Source of the DNA: DASPJL01 sp035628645
GTDB lineage: Bacteria; Bacteroidota; Bacteroidia; Cytophagales; Cyclobacteriaceae
DNA: 64,000 nt
NCBI GenBank assembly: GCA_035628645.1
Contig: DASPJL010000198.1
Location: 51,461 to 115,460 of the forward strand
Reading direction: 5' to 3'
Below the pieces are notes generated by a model, which saw only the letters and a program-made list of their open reading frames with translations, searched no databases and was not told the DNA's origin. The translations under genes were made by a program, and so were the position numbers. The first letter of the stretch is position 1. Each line of letters starts with the position of its first letter. Positions 8,205-17,708 of this stretch are shown here, in pieces.

Positions 8205-9383
8205 ATGAAAATTGGAATAGCAGCCCCTTTAGGTATTCATGGGTTAAGGAATTATTTAGATGTTGAAGATAAGTATCTTTCGTATGGGTTAGAGGCTACT
8301 GCGGTAAATAATTTAATTATTGGCTTATTAAAAAAAGGACATACCGTTTCTGCTTATACTTTAGATTTTAATGCCGAAACACCTATTACTTTCAAGGGAA
8401 AGAATCTGACGGTGTATATGGGACATTATAGAGCAAGACCCAGGAGTCGTATGTTGGACTTTTTTAGCTATGAATCCACGCAAATCAAAAACTTTATTAA
8501 AAATGACAAGCCGGATTTTGTTCATGCGCACTGGTCTTATGAATTTGCTATAGGTACCATCCTTTCAAAATACCCGCACCTAATTACCTTCAGGGATGAT
8601 GCCAAAACGATCTTATCTATTCATAAAGACCCTTATAGATTAGTTAGGTATTTCATGGATAAATGGGTGAGATTTAAAGGTAAAAATTTTAACGTTGCTT
8701 CTCCCTATATGCAGGAACTATTACCTTTTCCAAAGGATAAACTTCCGGTAATTCCTAATTCCTTTCAGGAGCAATATATAAAAACGAGCAAAAGCTATCC
8801 CAAGGAAATGCCTATTCGAATAGTTACGATTATAAATGGCTGGAATGAACGAAAGAATCCTCTTCCGGCTGTCAGGGCGTTTAATCAATTGGTTGCTAAA
8901 AGTACCATACCCCTTGAATACCATATTTACGGAAGGGAATGCAGTATTAATGATCCCTCTTTTCAATGGCTTAAAGCAAACAACCTGGATAAAAATATTT
9001 TTCTCCATGGGGAAGTTCCTTATTCTCAACTAATGGAGGCATTACCTGGATACGACATTCTGGTGCATCCTTCAATTGAGGAATCTTTCGGGAATAATTT
9101 AATTGAAGCGATGGCCAGCGGAGTGCCTGTGGTAGCCGGAAAGTATGCGGGAGCCGTACCTTGGGTTCTTAATAATGGAAAAAGTGGTGTTCTTGTGGAT
9201 GTAACTTCAACAGATGAAATAATGGAAGGAATTACGTCCCTGATCTCGAACCCCACCCTATATGAAAAACTAAGTAAGGAAGGAATCCAAAGGGTTAAAG
9301 ATCATTTTTCATCTACTGCCGTTACTGGCCAGTACCTGAATTTGTATGAAAGGATTTTAGGACGAGATAATAAACCCCGCTGA
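8205..9383 (+). CDS. Glycosyltransferase family 4
   Basis: A 392-residue GT-B fold glycosyltransferase. The N-terminal acceptor domain begins MKIGIAAPLGIHG and contains KPDFVHAHWSYEF near residue 105. The C-terminal donor domain has the family E-x7-E motif in EESFGNNLIEAMASGVPVV (Glu near 291 and 299). It presumably adds a sugar to the lipid-linked polysaccharide intermediate on the cytoplasmic face of the inner membrane. It is the only plus-strand gene of the assembly block and runs tail to tail into the GT2 gene, with a single base between the stops. Donor and acceptor sugars cannot be read from sequence. Confidence 0.85.
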   Translation: MKIGIAAPLGIHGLRNYLDVEDKYLSYGLEATAVNNLIIGLLKKGHTVSAYTLDFNAETPITFKGKNLTVYMGHYRARPRSRMLDFFSYESTQIKNFIKNDKPDFVHAHWSYEFAIGTILSKYPHLITFRDDAKTILSIHKDPYRLVRYFMDKWVRFKGKNFNVASPYMQELLPFPKDKLPVIPNSFQEQYIKTSKSYPKEMPIRIVTIINGWNERKNPLPAVRAFNQLVAKSTIPLEYHIYGRECSINDPSFQWLKANNLDKNIFLHGEVPYSQLMEALPGYDILVHPSIEESFGNNLIEAMASGVPVVAGKYAGAVPWVLNNGKSGVLVDVTSTDEIMEGITSLISNPTLYEKLSKEGIQRVKDHFSSTAVTGQYLNLYERILGRDNKPR

Positions 9384-9384
9384 A

Positions 9385-10224
9385 TTACTTAATCAGATAA
9401 CCAAAAACCCTTCTGACATACCCATTTAATAAATAATTAGGAATAAAAAATGGCGGACAATTCCTGAAGGCAAAACGTGTGAAATTAATAAGATTTCCTC
9501 CTCCTTTCATTCCAAATAAATGATTGTAATAATTTTTTACCGTCTTCCTTTTCCTGTTCTGGAAATCTCCGCTTTCATCGGGGTATGTTAACAGCCTGGC
9601 ATCGTAGTTACAATAAACTTTGAATCCTTTTATTTTTGCCTGGCTTGTGTAATCATAATCAGCGAAATAATGTGGAAACTTATCCTGAGCAAACAGCCCT
9701 ATTTTTTCAATTACTTTCCTGGGAATCAATAATCCTCTTCCCGGGAAGTAACTTACTTCATGCAGTCCTTTTTGATTTTCCTTTGGGATGATGTTCAATA
9801 GTTTAATACTCTTATTTCTCCTCCAGTTCAATCTTTCCCCACCATAAATCGGCTTTTTACTTTTAGCATCCAAAGCCATAGCCCCAAGCAAGGAATCAGG
9901 ATATTTCTCGCTCCAACGGATCATCTTTTCGATAAAGTCCTCTGTAGCAATTACATCATTATTTAATGTCATTACACTTGAAGCGCCTCTTTCAAGCGAA
10001 AATTTAATTCCCATATTTACCGAAGCCGTCCACCATAAACTTCCATCGCCATATAAAACATGAGTTTCTGGGAACTGTGTCTTTATCATATCAGAAGTTC
10101 CATCTGTGGAACCATCATCCACAATGACCACTTCAAAATTTCTGTTGGTTTGTTTTTGAAGGGACAGCAGACAATCACGTGTAAAATCTTTCCGGTTGAA
10201 AACAGGAATAACAATGTATAACAT
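9385..10224 (-). CDS. Glycosyltransferase family 2
   Basis: A 279-residue GT-A fold transferase. VIPVFNRKDF opens the fold, VDDGSTDGT (Asp36, Asp37, Asp41) binds the nucleotide, and TLNNDV (Asp90) is the metal-binding DxD equivalent. FADYDYT later in the chain resembles the catalytic-base region of the rhamnosyltransferase-like GT2 subgroup. It is the last gene of the minus-strand run Wzc - GT4 - Wzy-like - GT2 and begins 6 bases after the polymerase-like gene. It probably builds the repeat unit of the exported polysaccharide; the actual sugar is unknown. Confidence 0.85.
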   Translation of the reverse strand: MLYIVIPVFNRKDFTRDCLLSLQKQTNRNFEVVIVDDGSTDGTSDMIKTQFPETHVLYGDGSLWWTASVNMGIKFSLERGASSVMTLNNDVIATEDFIEKMIRWSEKYPDSLLGAMALDAKSKKPIYGGERLNWRRNKSIKLLNIIPKENQKGLHEVSYFPGRGLLIPRKVIEKIGLFAQDKFPHYFADYDYTSQAKIKGFKVYCNYDARLLTYPDESGDFQNRKRKTVKNYYNHLFGMKGGGNLINFTRFAFRNCPPFFIPNYLLNGYVRRVFGYLIK

Positions 10225-10230
10225 ACCTAT

Positions 10231-11532
10231 TTATACTAATTCTTTTTCAAATTTGATTTTATTCTCAGTATTTGATACTTCCTCAATTTGCTCCTCTTCA
10301 CCTTCTTCTTGTTCTATGAACGCACATCCGATCCCGGTCAATCCGTAAATGAAAACCGGCCAATTATAGGAGAAACCAAAAGCAAAAATACTGATTAAAA
10401 AAGAAGCCAAAACGAGTTCTTCTGTTGTTAGGGACTTCTTCTTGAACACTTTATAAAAAAAGTATAATACAGGAAGAATTACGATTATGGTGCCAATTAT
10501 TCCCAAATAGAATAATTTATCAAGGTAGAAACTATGAAAGTGGTGCCCTGTTCCGTCGTTAAAATAAGGCGTGCCCGCATCCGGATGATAGAATTGAATA
10601 GGTAATTCAAATCCCTTAAACCTTTGCCCTGTCAAAATAGCATCTTCCACAAATGGCCAATAGGATAAAAACTGTTCGTAACGCCAACTTCCCGTTCCTT
10701 CTTCTTTAAAATTCAATATATCATCAAACCTTCTTTCAAAAGTTTTGGCAATTTCAGGATTATCAATCAATACCAATGCCCCGACAATAAATATGGAAAA
10801 TAAGGGGATTAATATTATGGGAATAAATTTCATCCCAATTTTCACTTGTGATTTGGTATAAAGAAATAAAACATTAAAAAACAAGGCTACCACAGCGGCA
10901 ATCCAAACCGATCTATGTTGTAAAAAAGCCACGAAGCCCATAACTACCAAAAAAAGAAGTAGATCGGCTGTGCTTCCTTTTTCCATATATTTATTGAAAA
11001 AGTAAATACCCGCAAACAATAGCAAATAAGTGCTGGCAGCAGAAAAACCTCTTTTGGTATCTACAAAAGATGAAAATGATAAAACCTCTGTTTTATATAA
11101 GATCAAGTCAAGGAAAAAAGCTATCAGAATAGCATAAACTATTAGTTTCATCTTGGATTGCTTCACCTCTCTAAAGAAAACATATACAAACGGTACTACA
11201 AATAACACCATTAGTTTGGTGAAAACATGAGGATAAACCATGACCTGGTTGTAGTAATAAAGGGACTCCAGAATAAGAAAAGAAAAATAAATTAAGGCTA
11301 AAAAAGTTGTCTTCCTCATAAACGATTCTTGCCTGAAGAAGGAAATTATTGCAATCAGGAATGCCAACGGGAGCAAAAATTTATCGGGAGTAAAGGCAAG
11401 TGGTTGTCCCTCCGGTCTCTCTCCTACCAATAATTCGAGAAAAATTCCGTCTGTTAATAAAACTAAAATTATAATTACAAGGAACGCATAGCTGAAGTTA
11501 ATCAACGTATTGCTTCCGTAAGAGATCTTCAT
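10231..11532 (-). CDS. O-antigen polymerase/ligase-like membrane protein (Wzy-like)
   Basis: A 433-residue polytopic membrane protein with about ten to twelve hydrophobic segments and a long periplasmic loop around residues 240-330. The GHHFHSFYLDKLFYLGIIG stretch near residue 330 matches the His-rich H-x-(S/N)-x-x-L pattern near the end of the Wzy_C/O-antigen ligase domain. The C-terminus is acidic and cytoplasmic (EQEEGEEEQIEE). Between glycosyltransferase genes and next to Wzc and Wza genes it is best read as the polymerase joining repeat units at the periplasmic face. A WaaL-like ligase role is possible. It is tightly packed with both neighbours. Confidence 0.75.
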   Translation of the reverse strand: MKISYGSNTLINFSYAFLVIIILVLLTDGIFLELLVGERPEGQPLAFTPDKFLLPLAFLIAIISFFRQESFMRKTTFLALIYFSFLILESLYYYNQVMVYPHVFTKLMVLFVVPFVYVFFREVKQSKMKLIVYAILIAFFLDLILYKTEVLSFSSFVDTKRGFSAASTYLLLFAGIYFFNKYMEKGSTADLLLFLVVMGFVAFLQHRSVWIAAVVALFFNVLFLYTKSQVKIGMKFIPIILIPLFSIFIVGALVLIDNPEIAKTFERRFDDILNFKEEGTGSWRYEQFLSYWPFVEDAILTGQRFKGFELPIQFYHPDAGTPYFNDGTGHHFHSFYLDKLFYLGIIGTIIVILPVLYFFYKVFKKKSLTTEELVLASFLISIFAFGFSYNWPVFIYGLTGIGCAFIEQEEGEEEQIEEVSNTENKIKFEKELV

Positions 11533-11538
11533 AAAGCA

Positions 11539-12681
11539 TTAAGAATTAAGAACCATTTCTTTACTATTGGAGGGTTTTACGTTGTAAAGCTTCAGCAGTT
11601 TATCCAATGACCTTTTCATGTCATAATTTTCAAGTATCATTTTCCTTGCATTTTCCCCCATCTCGCCTCGTAAATGTTGATTTTCAGCTAATTTAATTAC
11701 AGCTCCGGCCAAACTCGAAGGTTTTTCTTCAACAATAAATCCATTAACCTTATCCACGATGAGGTCTTTCAGCCCGTAAACATTGTAAACCACAGAAGGC
11801 AGTCCACATGCCATTGCTTCTATAAGGGATATTCCTAGTCCTTCGTAACGAGAAGGCATGATATAAATGTCAGTTGCTACCAGGGCTTGTCTTACATTTT
11901 CCATTTGCCCGGCAAACTTCACATGAGAACTGATATTCAATTGTTGAGTATAAGCCTTCAATTCATCCAACATTGGACCATCTCCGATATTCAAATAAAA
12001 GATCCTCTTGTTCTTTGCCAGGATCTCAGGCATAGCCGTCAAAATATCCTTATGGTTCTTGGTTTTGGTAATGGAACCAACAGAAGTAATAATTAAAGCG
12101 TCTTTTGGTACGTCCAGATGTTCCCGCGCTTCAATTTTTTCCCAATCATCTTTTAGCGGATCGAATCGCGAAAGATTAATCCAATTAGGTACAATAATAG
12201 TAGAATTAAGAAGAATCTTTTTTTCTACTGTTTTAACAGACTGTCCGATTGAAACAAACCGTACTTTAAAAATTTTTCTAGCGATAAACCTTTGAAGAAT
12301 TCTTCGGAGTTTCAGGTATCCTTTGTAAGTAAAAACGCTATGTACAGTTCTGATTATATTGACACTCGTTGCCAGCCGTATGGCTAATGTATACCAAAAG
12401 AATGCACCTTCAGAATGCATATGAATGGCGTCAAACTTATTCTTCTTAAAGAATTTATAAACTTTGATAAAATGCCCGAGAGAACTCTTAAATGGGATAT
12501 GATGTATTTTATATCCAGATCTTCGCAATATTTCAGCGTACTCGCCTAACTCTTTGCCAAAGCTTAAAATATGCAACTCTATTCCTTTTGACTTAAAATA
12601 TGGAGCGGCAAGATTAAGCATTACCTCCGCTCCGCTATATTTTATTTGAGACAAGGTATGAATTATTTTCATTGATTTCAT
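11539..12681 (-). CDS. Glycosyltransferase family 4
   Basis: A 380-residue GT-B glycosyltransferase. The N-terminus has KIIHTLSQIKYSGAEVMLNLA (glycine/acidic acceptor loop), DAIHMHSEGAF near residue 100, and the donor-binding EGLGISLIEAMACGLP motif near 278-292. The start may be the first Met or Met4, which is preceded by MKS; the first is used. It begins about 110 bases downstream of the Wzc-like gene and ends 6 bases before the polymerase-like gene, so it heads a compact three-gene unit. It is probably cytoplasmic and membrane-associated and elongates the polysaccharide repeat unit. Sugar specificity is unknown. Confidence 0.85.
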   Translation of the reverse strand: MKSMKIIHTLSQIKYSGAEVMLNLAAPYFKSKGIELHILSFGKELGEYAEILRRSGYKIHHIPFKSSLGHFIKVYKFFKKNKFDAIHMHSEGAFFWYTLAIRLATSVNIIRTVHSVFTYKGYLKLRRILQRFIARKIFKVRFVSIGQSVKTVEKKILLNSTIIVPNWINLSRFDPLKDDWEKIEAREHLDVPKDALIITSVGSITKTKNHKDILTAMPEILAKNKRIFYLNIGDGPMLDELKAYTQQLNISSHVKFAGQMENVRQALVATDIYIMPSRYEGLGISLIEAMACGLPSVVYNVYGLKDLIVDKVNGFIVEEKPSSLAGAVIKLAENQHLRGEMGENARKMILENYDMKRSLDKLLKLYNVKPSNSKEMVLNS

Positions 12682-12795
12682 TTCACTCTTTATAACACTT
12701 AAATCTTTCCTGTTCGCAGCACTAGTGAGAAAATTCTTGTTTACTAATTGGTAAGCAACGCTTTTTAATAATTATGGTTTGAAAATTTTTTAAAA

Positions 12796-15174
12796 TTAAG
12801 CCTGCATATAATACTTATGAGCATCGCTCTTATACTTATATCCATAGGTATCCTTAAAATCCATGTCATTTATAAGCATACAAATATTTTTTACTTTTTT
12901 CTCAACATACAATTCATCAATCTGAGAAATCATGGCCTTGTCTGTATAATTAGATCTTACCACATAAAGGCTGGTGTTGATAAAATCCATTAACACAAAG
13001 TAATCAGAAACATAGCAGGTTGGAGGAGTATCTATTACTATATAATCATATTTCTCTGACAATATGGAGAGCATGTACCGGAACTCGGGCTTCGTCAACA
13101 AACTCAGCGAATTCCCAGGGATAGGGCCGGAAGGCATTATATCCAGATTGGTTACGTCCGAAGAAATAATACTTTCTGAAAGGTCTGTAGTTTTATCCAG
13201 GTAAGTGGATAAACCTGCTTTATTATTCAGATTGAGGTACTGGGCAATTTTCGGTTTTCTCAAATCGGCATCTATCAGCAATGTTTTCTTGCCTGATAAT
13301 GCAAAATCAGCACTTAAATTAATGGAGCAGAAAGTCTTACCCTCGCCTCCTATGGATGAGGTTACTCCTATTACTTTTTGATCGTAATCAGAAAACAGAT
13401 ATTGAAGATTGATCCTGACGGACCTGAAAGATTCTGCCACTGCCGACCTCGGATTATACACCAAAGGAAGTTTAATTGAACTCGTGCTGTGAGCAATTAT
13501 TCCAAGAACCGGTATTCTGGTTAAAGTTTGCAAGTCCTCCTTAGTGATGACTTTTTCATTTAATTTATCTTTAAATAGTATAAATCCTATCGGCAAACAA
13601 AATCCAAGAAAACCCGCTATCAACAAGATCATCTTTCTTTTAGGAGCAATGGGACCACCGCCCTCTACTTTGGCTTTGTCTATTAATTTCCGATCTGATT
13701 CATTTGTAGCCAGGGCAATCGATCCCTCAGCATATCTTTCCAATAAGAAGTTATACATCTTCTCGTTGTAATCAAATTTCCTCTGAAGGTCGACCAGTTT
13801 TCTCTCATTTTTGGGAAGCCTGTTAACTATCTCATCAATGTTCCCTATTCTTTGATTTGTGTATTTTAAAGATTGACGGGTAGCTTTAATCACGTTATCC
13901 AGGTTAGTAATCAATGATTGTTTGGTATTTTTAATTTTTGCGTCTATTACTCTAACCAAAGGATTTCCTTCTTTTGCACTATAGTTTAATCCTGCGCGCT
14001 CTCTGTACAAATTTGAAAGCTCAACCAAAAGGCCGCTAAGTATCGGATTGTCTATTCCAACCGTAGAAGGCAACACAGCCTTATTAAAATTTTTATCGCT
14101 CTTTAAGGAACTTAAAATGTCTTCATAGTAAGTCAAACTCATGGTGGTTGTTGCTCTTTCTGACTCCAACTTATCCAGTCTGTCATACACATTGCTCGAT
14201 GCATTTTGAACATCCATAATTCTATTGGTAGACTGGTAAGATTCCAAAGCAACTGACGAATGCTTCAATGAATCACCGATAAGGGCAATTTGCTCTTCGA
14301 TGAAATTAACCGTTTTCTGACCTATATTTTGCTTCTCATCCAGGTTATATTGAATAAACACTTCTAACAGTGTATTTAAAAAATCAACTTCCTTTTCTTT
14401 TACCGGGCCTTCTGAAGTTATCTCCAAAATATGAGACTCTCTGTCAAATGGTTTTGCTACTATCCTGGATTGATAGCTTCTCACCATTTGATTAGGATTA
14501 TTTATTTTAAAATAAAATTTAGCGCCTTTTTTAAGGGCTACGTTTTTATTTCTGACAATATTAATTCCCAGGTAATTATTATTAAAAGGCTCGCCAAATA
14601 GTATTGTCTTTCTGAATTCAACTTTAGAAACTTTCAATACATTGCTGTTTTTCTGAAAATTGAACAGATTCACATCCTCGCCATCTACCTTGAGCTCATA
14701 CAATTCATCGGACACTATATTGATATAAACAGGTACATTTATAATCTGATTTGACTTTTTATCAAGGATTACGGTAAAGGGAGCATCTTTATAAATTTCT
14801 TCTGTAGAAACCTCGCTAAACGTATTTATCCAGGAATCTTTAACCTGAAAGTAAGAAACATCAAAATCCAACTTTTCCAATGTACGTTCCACCATTGTGG
14901 TAGAAGTAATCAATCCTACTTCATCCTCCATCTTTACTCCTTTGCCCATCATATCCATTGCGTTCAGCAACTCCTCCACCTGTTTGGAACCTTTGCTTTC
15001 ATTATCCAAAAACAATGAAGCCTTCACCCGGTAAATATCAGTCGTTGTTTGCAGATATATGTAAGCCGCAACCAGGGAAATAACCAGACACAAAACAACT
15101 ACATACCACTTTCTTGTAACCTTAAATAAAAGGTATTTAATATCAATTGAATTTTCCTGAGACTTATTTTTCAT
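12796..15174 (-). CDS. Polysaccharide co-polymerase / tyrosine autokinase (Wzc-like)
   Basis: A 792-residue inner-membrane protein fusing a chain-length-determinant (Wzz) domain with a BY-kinase domain. The first membrane segment is at about 18-40, followed by a long periplasmic coiled-coil region. The second segment (ILLIAGFLGFCLPIGFILF) is near 515-535. The cytoplasmic kinase has Walker A SSIGGEGKT near 605, Walker A' LLIDADLRKP near 635 and Walker B YIVIDTPP near 705. The C-terminus carries a tyrosine cluster (YGYKYKSDAHKYYMQA), the usual autophosphorylation site. It controls polymer length and export together with the Wza-like lipoprotein encoded 57 bases upstream. Length and layout match the family. 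Confidence 0.92.
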   Translation of the reverse strand: MKNKSQENSIDIKYLLFKVTRKWYVVVLCLVISLVAAYIYLQTTTDIYRVKASLFLDNESKGSKQVEELLNAMDMMGKGVKMEDEVGLITSTTMVERTLEKLDFDVSYFQVKDSWINTFSEVSTEEIYKDAPFTVILDKKSNQIINVPVYINIVSDELYELKVDGEDVNLFNFQKNSNVLKVSKVEFRKTILFGEPFNNNYLGINIVRNKNVALKKGAKFYFKINNPNQMVRSYQSRIVAKPFDRESHILEITSEGPVKEKEVDFLNTLLEVFIQYNLDEKQNIGQKTVNFIEEQIALIGDSLKHSSVALESYQSTNRIMDVQNASSNVYDRLDKLESERATTTMSLTYYEDILSSLKSDKNFNKAVLPSTVGIDNPILSGLLVELSNLYRERAGLNYSAKEGNPLVRVIDAKIKNTKQSLITNLDNVIKATRQSLKYTNQRIGNIDEIVNRLPKNERKLVDLQRKFDYNEKMYNFLLERYAEGSIALATNESDRKLIDKAKVEGGGPIAPKRKMILLIAGFLGFCLPIGFILFKDKLNEKVITKEDLQTLTRIPVLGIIAHSTSSIKLPLVYNPRSAVAESFRSVRINLQYLFSDYDQKVIGVTSSIGGEGKTFCSINLSADFALSGKKTLLIDADLRKPKIAQYLNLNNKAGLSTYLDKTTDLSESIISSDVTNLDIMPSGPIPGNSLSLLTKPEFRYMLSILSEKYDYIVIDTPPTCYVSDYFVLMDFINTSLYVVRSNYTDKAMISQIDELYVEKKVKNICMLINDMDFKDTYGYKYKSDAHKYYMQA

Positions 15175-15231
15175 ATGTTTAATAAATTCTAATTTATCTA
15201 TATCCTTTTTCCACCTTTAAAAAACATCCAG

Positions 15232-16008
15232 CTAATTAGGTAAAAAGAACCTTATAACGACCGCAGCAGCTGTTATCCCGCCAAAAAGTATTCCCAATGG
15301 CTGAAGGTTTGTTCTAGCTATCTTTGCCCTTAGAGGTTGTACGTAAAGAACATCGTTTGGTAACAAATAATAATATTTTGATTTTACAATATTTGGATCG
15401 GTAATATCTAAAAGAACTACTTCAGAACCTGTTTCAGTCTGCCTTATTAATTTAACTTTATTCCTGTTACCAAAATCTGTTAAATCACCTGCTAGACCGA
15501 GCCCCTCAAATATTGTCGCCTGATTATTATATACATAATAGTAGCCTGGATCTTTCACCTCTCCTAAAACGGAAATTTTAAAACTGATTACTTTCACCTG
15601 AACATTAGCGTCATTTAAATATTGAGAGAGGTGCTTTTGAACCACAGTATTGGCCTCGCTTATGGAAAGACCCGCGACTTTAATTTTTCCTACCGTTGGC
15701 AATGCAATATACCCCGAGTCACTCACGGAATATCCGGCAAGAAAAAAACTTCCGGGATTATTAATAAAGCTGCTTCCTACATTCGCAATATTGAAAAGTT
15801 CATTTAATTCGGTCTGTGTAGTTTTTACTACCACTGACAACACATCATTTGATTGAATAATATATTCAGGTTTTGGATTGGTAATTTGTATTGGCTTTTG
15901 TTCTTTTAAATTATTATTCTGAAGATAGACCAACCTCTTGTTGGAAATACAAGAGCCCAGTGCAAAAGCTATTGCTAAGCATAAAAAGATTTTCTGAGTT
16001 GTTCGCAT
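15232..16008 (-). CDS. Polysaccharide export lipoprotein (Wza-like)
   Basis: An outer-membrane polysaccharide export protein of 258 residues from the ATG at 16008. That start gives a clean lipoprotein signal (MRTTQKIFLCLAIAFALGSC, Cys20). Earlier in-frame starts would put a hydrophilic leader in front and were not used. The poly_export domain begins at YIIQSNDVLSVVV, an SLBB-like region follows (VKVISFKISVLGEVKDPGYYYV), and a C-terminal hydrophobic helix (LGILFGGITAAAVVIRF) would span the membrane. The protein is shorter than E. coli Wza, as is common in Bacteroidota. It is first in the minus-strand export/assembly unit that continues into the Wzc-like kinase. Confidence 0.88.
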   Translation of the reverse strand: MRTTQKIFLCLAIAFALGSCISNKRLVYLQNNNLKEQKPIQITNPKPEYIIQSNDVLSVVVKTTQTELNELFNIANVGSSFINNPGSFFLAGYSVSDSGYIALPTVGKIKVAGLSISEANTVVQKHLSQYLNDANVQVKVISFKISVLGEVKDPGYYYVYNNQATIFEGLGLAGDLTDFGNRNKVKLIRQTETGSEVVLLDITDPNIVKSKYYYLLPNDVLYVQPLRAKIARTNLQPLGILFGGITAAAVVIRFFLPN

Positions 16009-16443
16009 GTTAGTTAGTAAGCTTAAAATTTGTTGAAATACAAGCACCTTATACGGGGCGGGTATTGATTAAGTTTTGAACATTATCTGATTCTACAATC
16101 TTTGTTTTTTCCTATTTATATATTTAATCAAAATGGACTTGATGCATGAGATGCGTGGTGCTAGGACCTAATACTTAAAACCTTGTATTTACTTTGTCTA
16201 AATCATTCATTTTCATAGAATTTGTGCGTTTTCTCTCATCAGCCCATAACTACAAATACACTAATTGGATTTTTTAATGTACAAGTACGACATTCATAAT
16301 TAAGAGTTCTATTTTCATATTCCGATCAAAAGAAGTGACTGTCTCAAAAGATCTCTTCCCAGGATTGAGTTATCTGGACAAATATCAGAACAGCATTTTG
16401 TCTGATTTTCGGTTTTTCTTTTGAGACAGCTTCAATATAAATT
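16009..16443. other. 435-base intergenic region upstream of wza-like gene
   Basis: No coding sequence was recognised. The stretch next to 16008 must contain the promoter for the export operon, but no perfect TAnnTTTG box was found in the right place. The side next to the aminotransferase stop is occupied by a TIR-bounded element at 16332-16434, listed separately. Confidence 0.5.
16332..16434. repeat. MITE-like element bounded by CTGTCTCAAAAGA inverted repeats
   Basis: CTGTCTCAAAAGA at 16339-16351 is repeated exactly as its reverse complement at 16417-16429. Outside it, GAAG is also mirrored, with a 3-base insertion (TGA) in the left copy. The unit is about 103 bases, non-coding, and lies 9 bases beyond the aminotransferase stop codon. 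Short ends of this kind are typical of insertion sequences and their non-autonomous derivatives. A long-loop terminator for the aminotransferase is the alternative reading. No target-site duplication was established. Confidence 0.45.
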
Positions 16444-17634
16444 TTACAGGGCTTTTGCTAATAACTTCCCCATTATTTCAATTCCTTTTTCTATTTGAGG
16501 CGCAGTTGAATTTGAAAAGTTTAACCTAAGCGTATTCTTTTCCGCTCTGTCAACATAGAATATTTCTCCCGGCACAAATACTACTTTTTCTTTTGCTGCA
16601 CATTCAAGCAATTGAAAGGCGTTAATTTTAGCAGGCAGCTTCAACCAAACAAACATTCCTCCTTCAGGATCATTATAGTTTATTTGTTTTGGGAAATGCT
16701 TTTCAATCATTTCAATCATAAAATTCTTTTGTTTTCGGTAAGCTTCCTTGATGGTTGTGATGTGTCTATCGAGGTCATTGTCTAACAGGTACTGATAAAT
16801 AATTCTTTGAGACAAAAAATTACTATGAAGGTCTGAAGCTTGTTTTACCAAAAGCAGTTTTTCGATAATTCTTTTTTCTGCTACTACCCATCCCAGTCTC
16901 ATTCCCGGTGAGATTATCTTCGAAAATGAACCTAATAAAATCCCCTGTTTTCCAATAAGTTTTTTAACAGGCGGAACACTTTCTTCTTTAAAATTTATAT
17001 CGCCGTAAGGATCATCCTCCACCAATAATGTATTGCTTTGAAGAATAATTTTGGCCATTTCCTCCCTTTTGTGTTCAGCGCAGCTTATTCCTGTAGGGTT
17101 CTGAAAATTGGGAACGGTATAAAATAATTTTACTGCGTTATCGCGAATTACCTTCCGAAATCCATTCAGATCAATTCCATCCCCTAATAAATCCACCCCT
17201 AGAAAAGTTGGTTGATATAAAGAAAATGCCTGGATTGCTCCAAGATAGCTGGGTCTTTCCATCAATATATGGTCGCCGGGGTCAATAAAAATTTTACCTA
17301 CAAGATCAAGCGCCTGTTGGGATCCATTGGTAATTAAGATTTCCTCCGGGTCTACCTCTAATCCCTTTTGAGCATACCTTTCAGCTATATATTTCCTTAA
17401 GGGATAATAACCTTCGGAAACGGCGTATTGAAGTACGTTTTTTCCATCATTTTCCAACACTTTTTTTGAAGCTGCTTTAATAGCTTCTACAGGAAAAAAC
17501 TCAGGATTGGGAAGACCTCCGGCAAAAGAAATTATATCCGGCTGCGAGGTTACCTTCAAAATTTCTCTCAGAAATGATTTGGGAATGTGTTTAACTCTTT
17601 CCGAAAAAAGTAATTCGTTTTCATTTTGTTGCAT
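16444..17634 (-). CDS. PLP-dependent aminotransferase, LysN/MocR-domain type, behind branched-chain attenuators
   Basis: A 396-residue fold-type I aminotransferase of the 2-aminoadipate/MocR-catalytic-domain group, without the GntR DNA-binding domain. Visible motifs are ISFAGGLPNPEFFP (35-48), Tyr130 in ERPSYLG, PNFQNPTG (175-182), the Asp208/Tyr210 pair in EDDPYGD, the PLP lysine Lys239 in GSFSKIISPG, and Arg246. Members of the group act on alpha-aminoadipate, leucine, aromatic or other substrates. Here the gene is preceded by two terminator/leader modules rich in Val, Ile and Ala codons (17659-17936). This points to control by branched-chain amino acids and hence to a valine/leucine/isoleucine transaminase role, which is inference. 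The start ATG lies 24 bases after the second terminator. Confidence 0.85.
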   Translation of the reverse strand: MQQNENELLFSERVKHIPKSFLREILKVTSQPDIISFAGGLPNPEFFPVEAIKAASKKVLENDGKNVLQYAVSEGYYPLRKYIAERYAQKGLEVDPEEILITNGSQQALDLVGKIFIDPGDHILMERPSYLGAIQAFSLYQPTFLGVDLLGDGIDLNGFRKVIRDNAVKLFYTVPNFQNPTGISCAEHKREEMAKIILQSNTLLVEDDPYGDINFKEESVPPVKKLIGKQGILLGSFSKIISPGMRLGWVVAEKRIIEKLLLVKQASDLHSNFLSQRIIYQYLLDNDLDRHITTIKEAYRKQKNFMIEMIEKHFPKQINYNDPEGGMFVWLKLPAKINAFQLLECAAKEKVVFVPGEIFYVDRAEKNTLRLNFSNSTAPQIEKGIEIMGKLLAKAL

Positions 17635-17658
17635 ATAGTTGTTGTTTAAAATTTTAAG

Positions 17659-17692
17659 AAAAAAAAAGCCTGGTTTTTTTTAAGAACCAGGC
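17659..17692 (-). terminator. Second attenuator terminator, proximal to the aminotransferase
   Basis: On the minus strand GCCTGGTT and AACCAGGC form a stem around an A-rich loop, followed by nine Ts (plus-strand 17659-17667). It lies between the second leader module and the aminotransferase start. An upstream segment, ACCGGG (near 17723-17728), can pair with CCTGGT of the 5' arm using one G-U pair. That would give an antiterminator. Confidence 0.8.
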
Positions 17693-17708
17693 AGTGAAGT
17701 TGTTTTTA

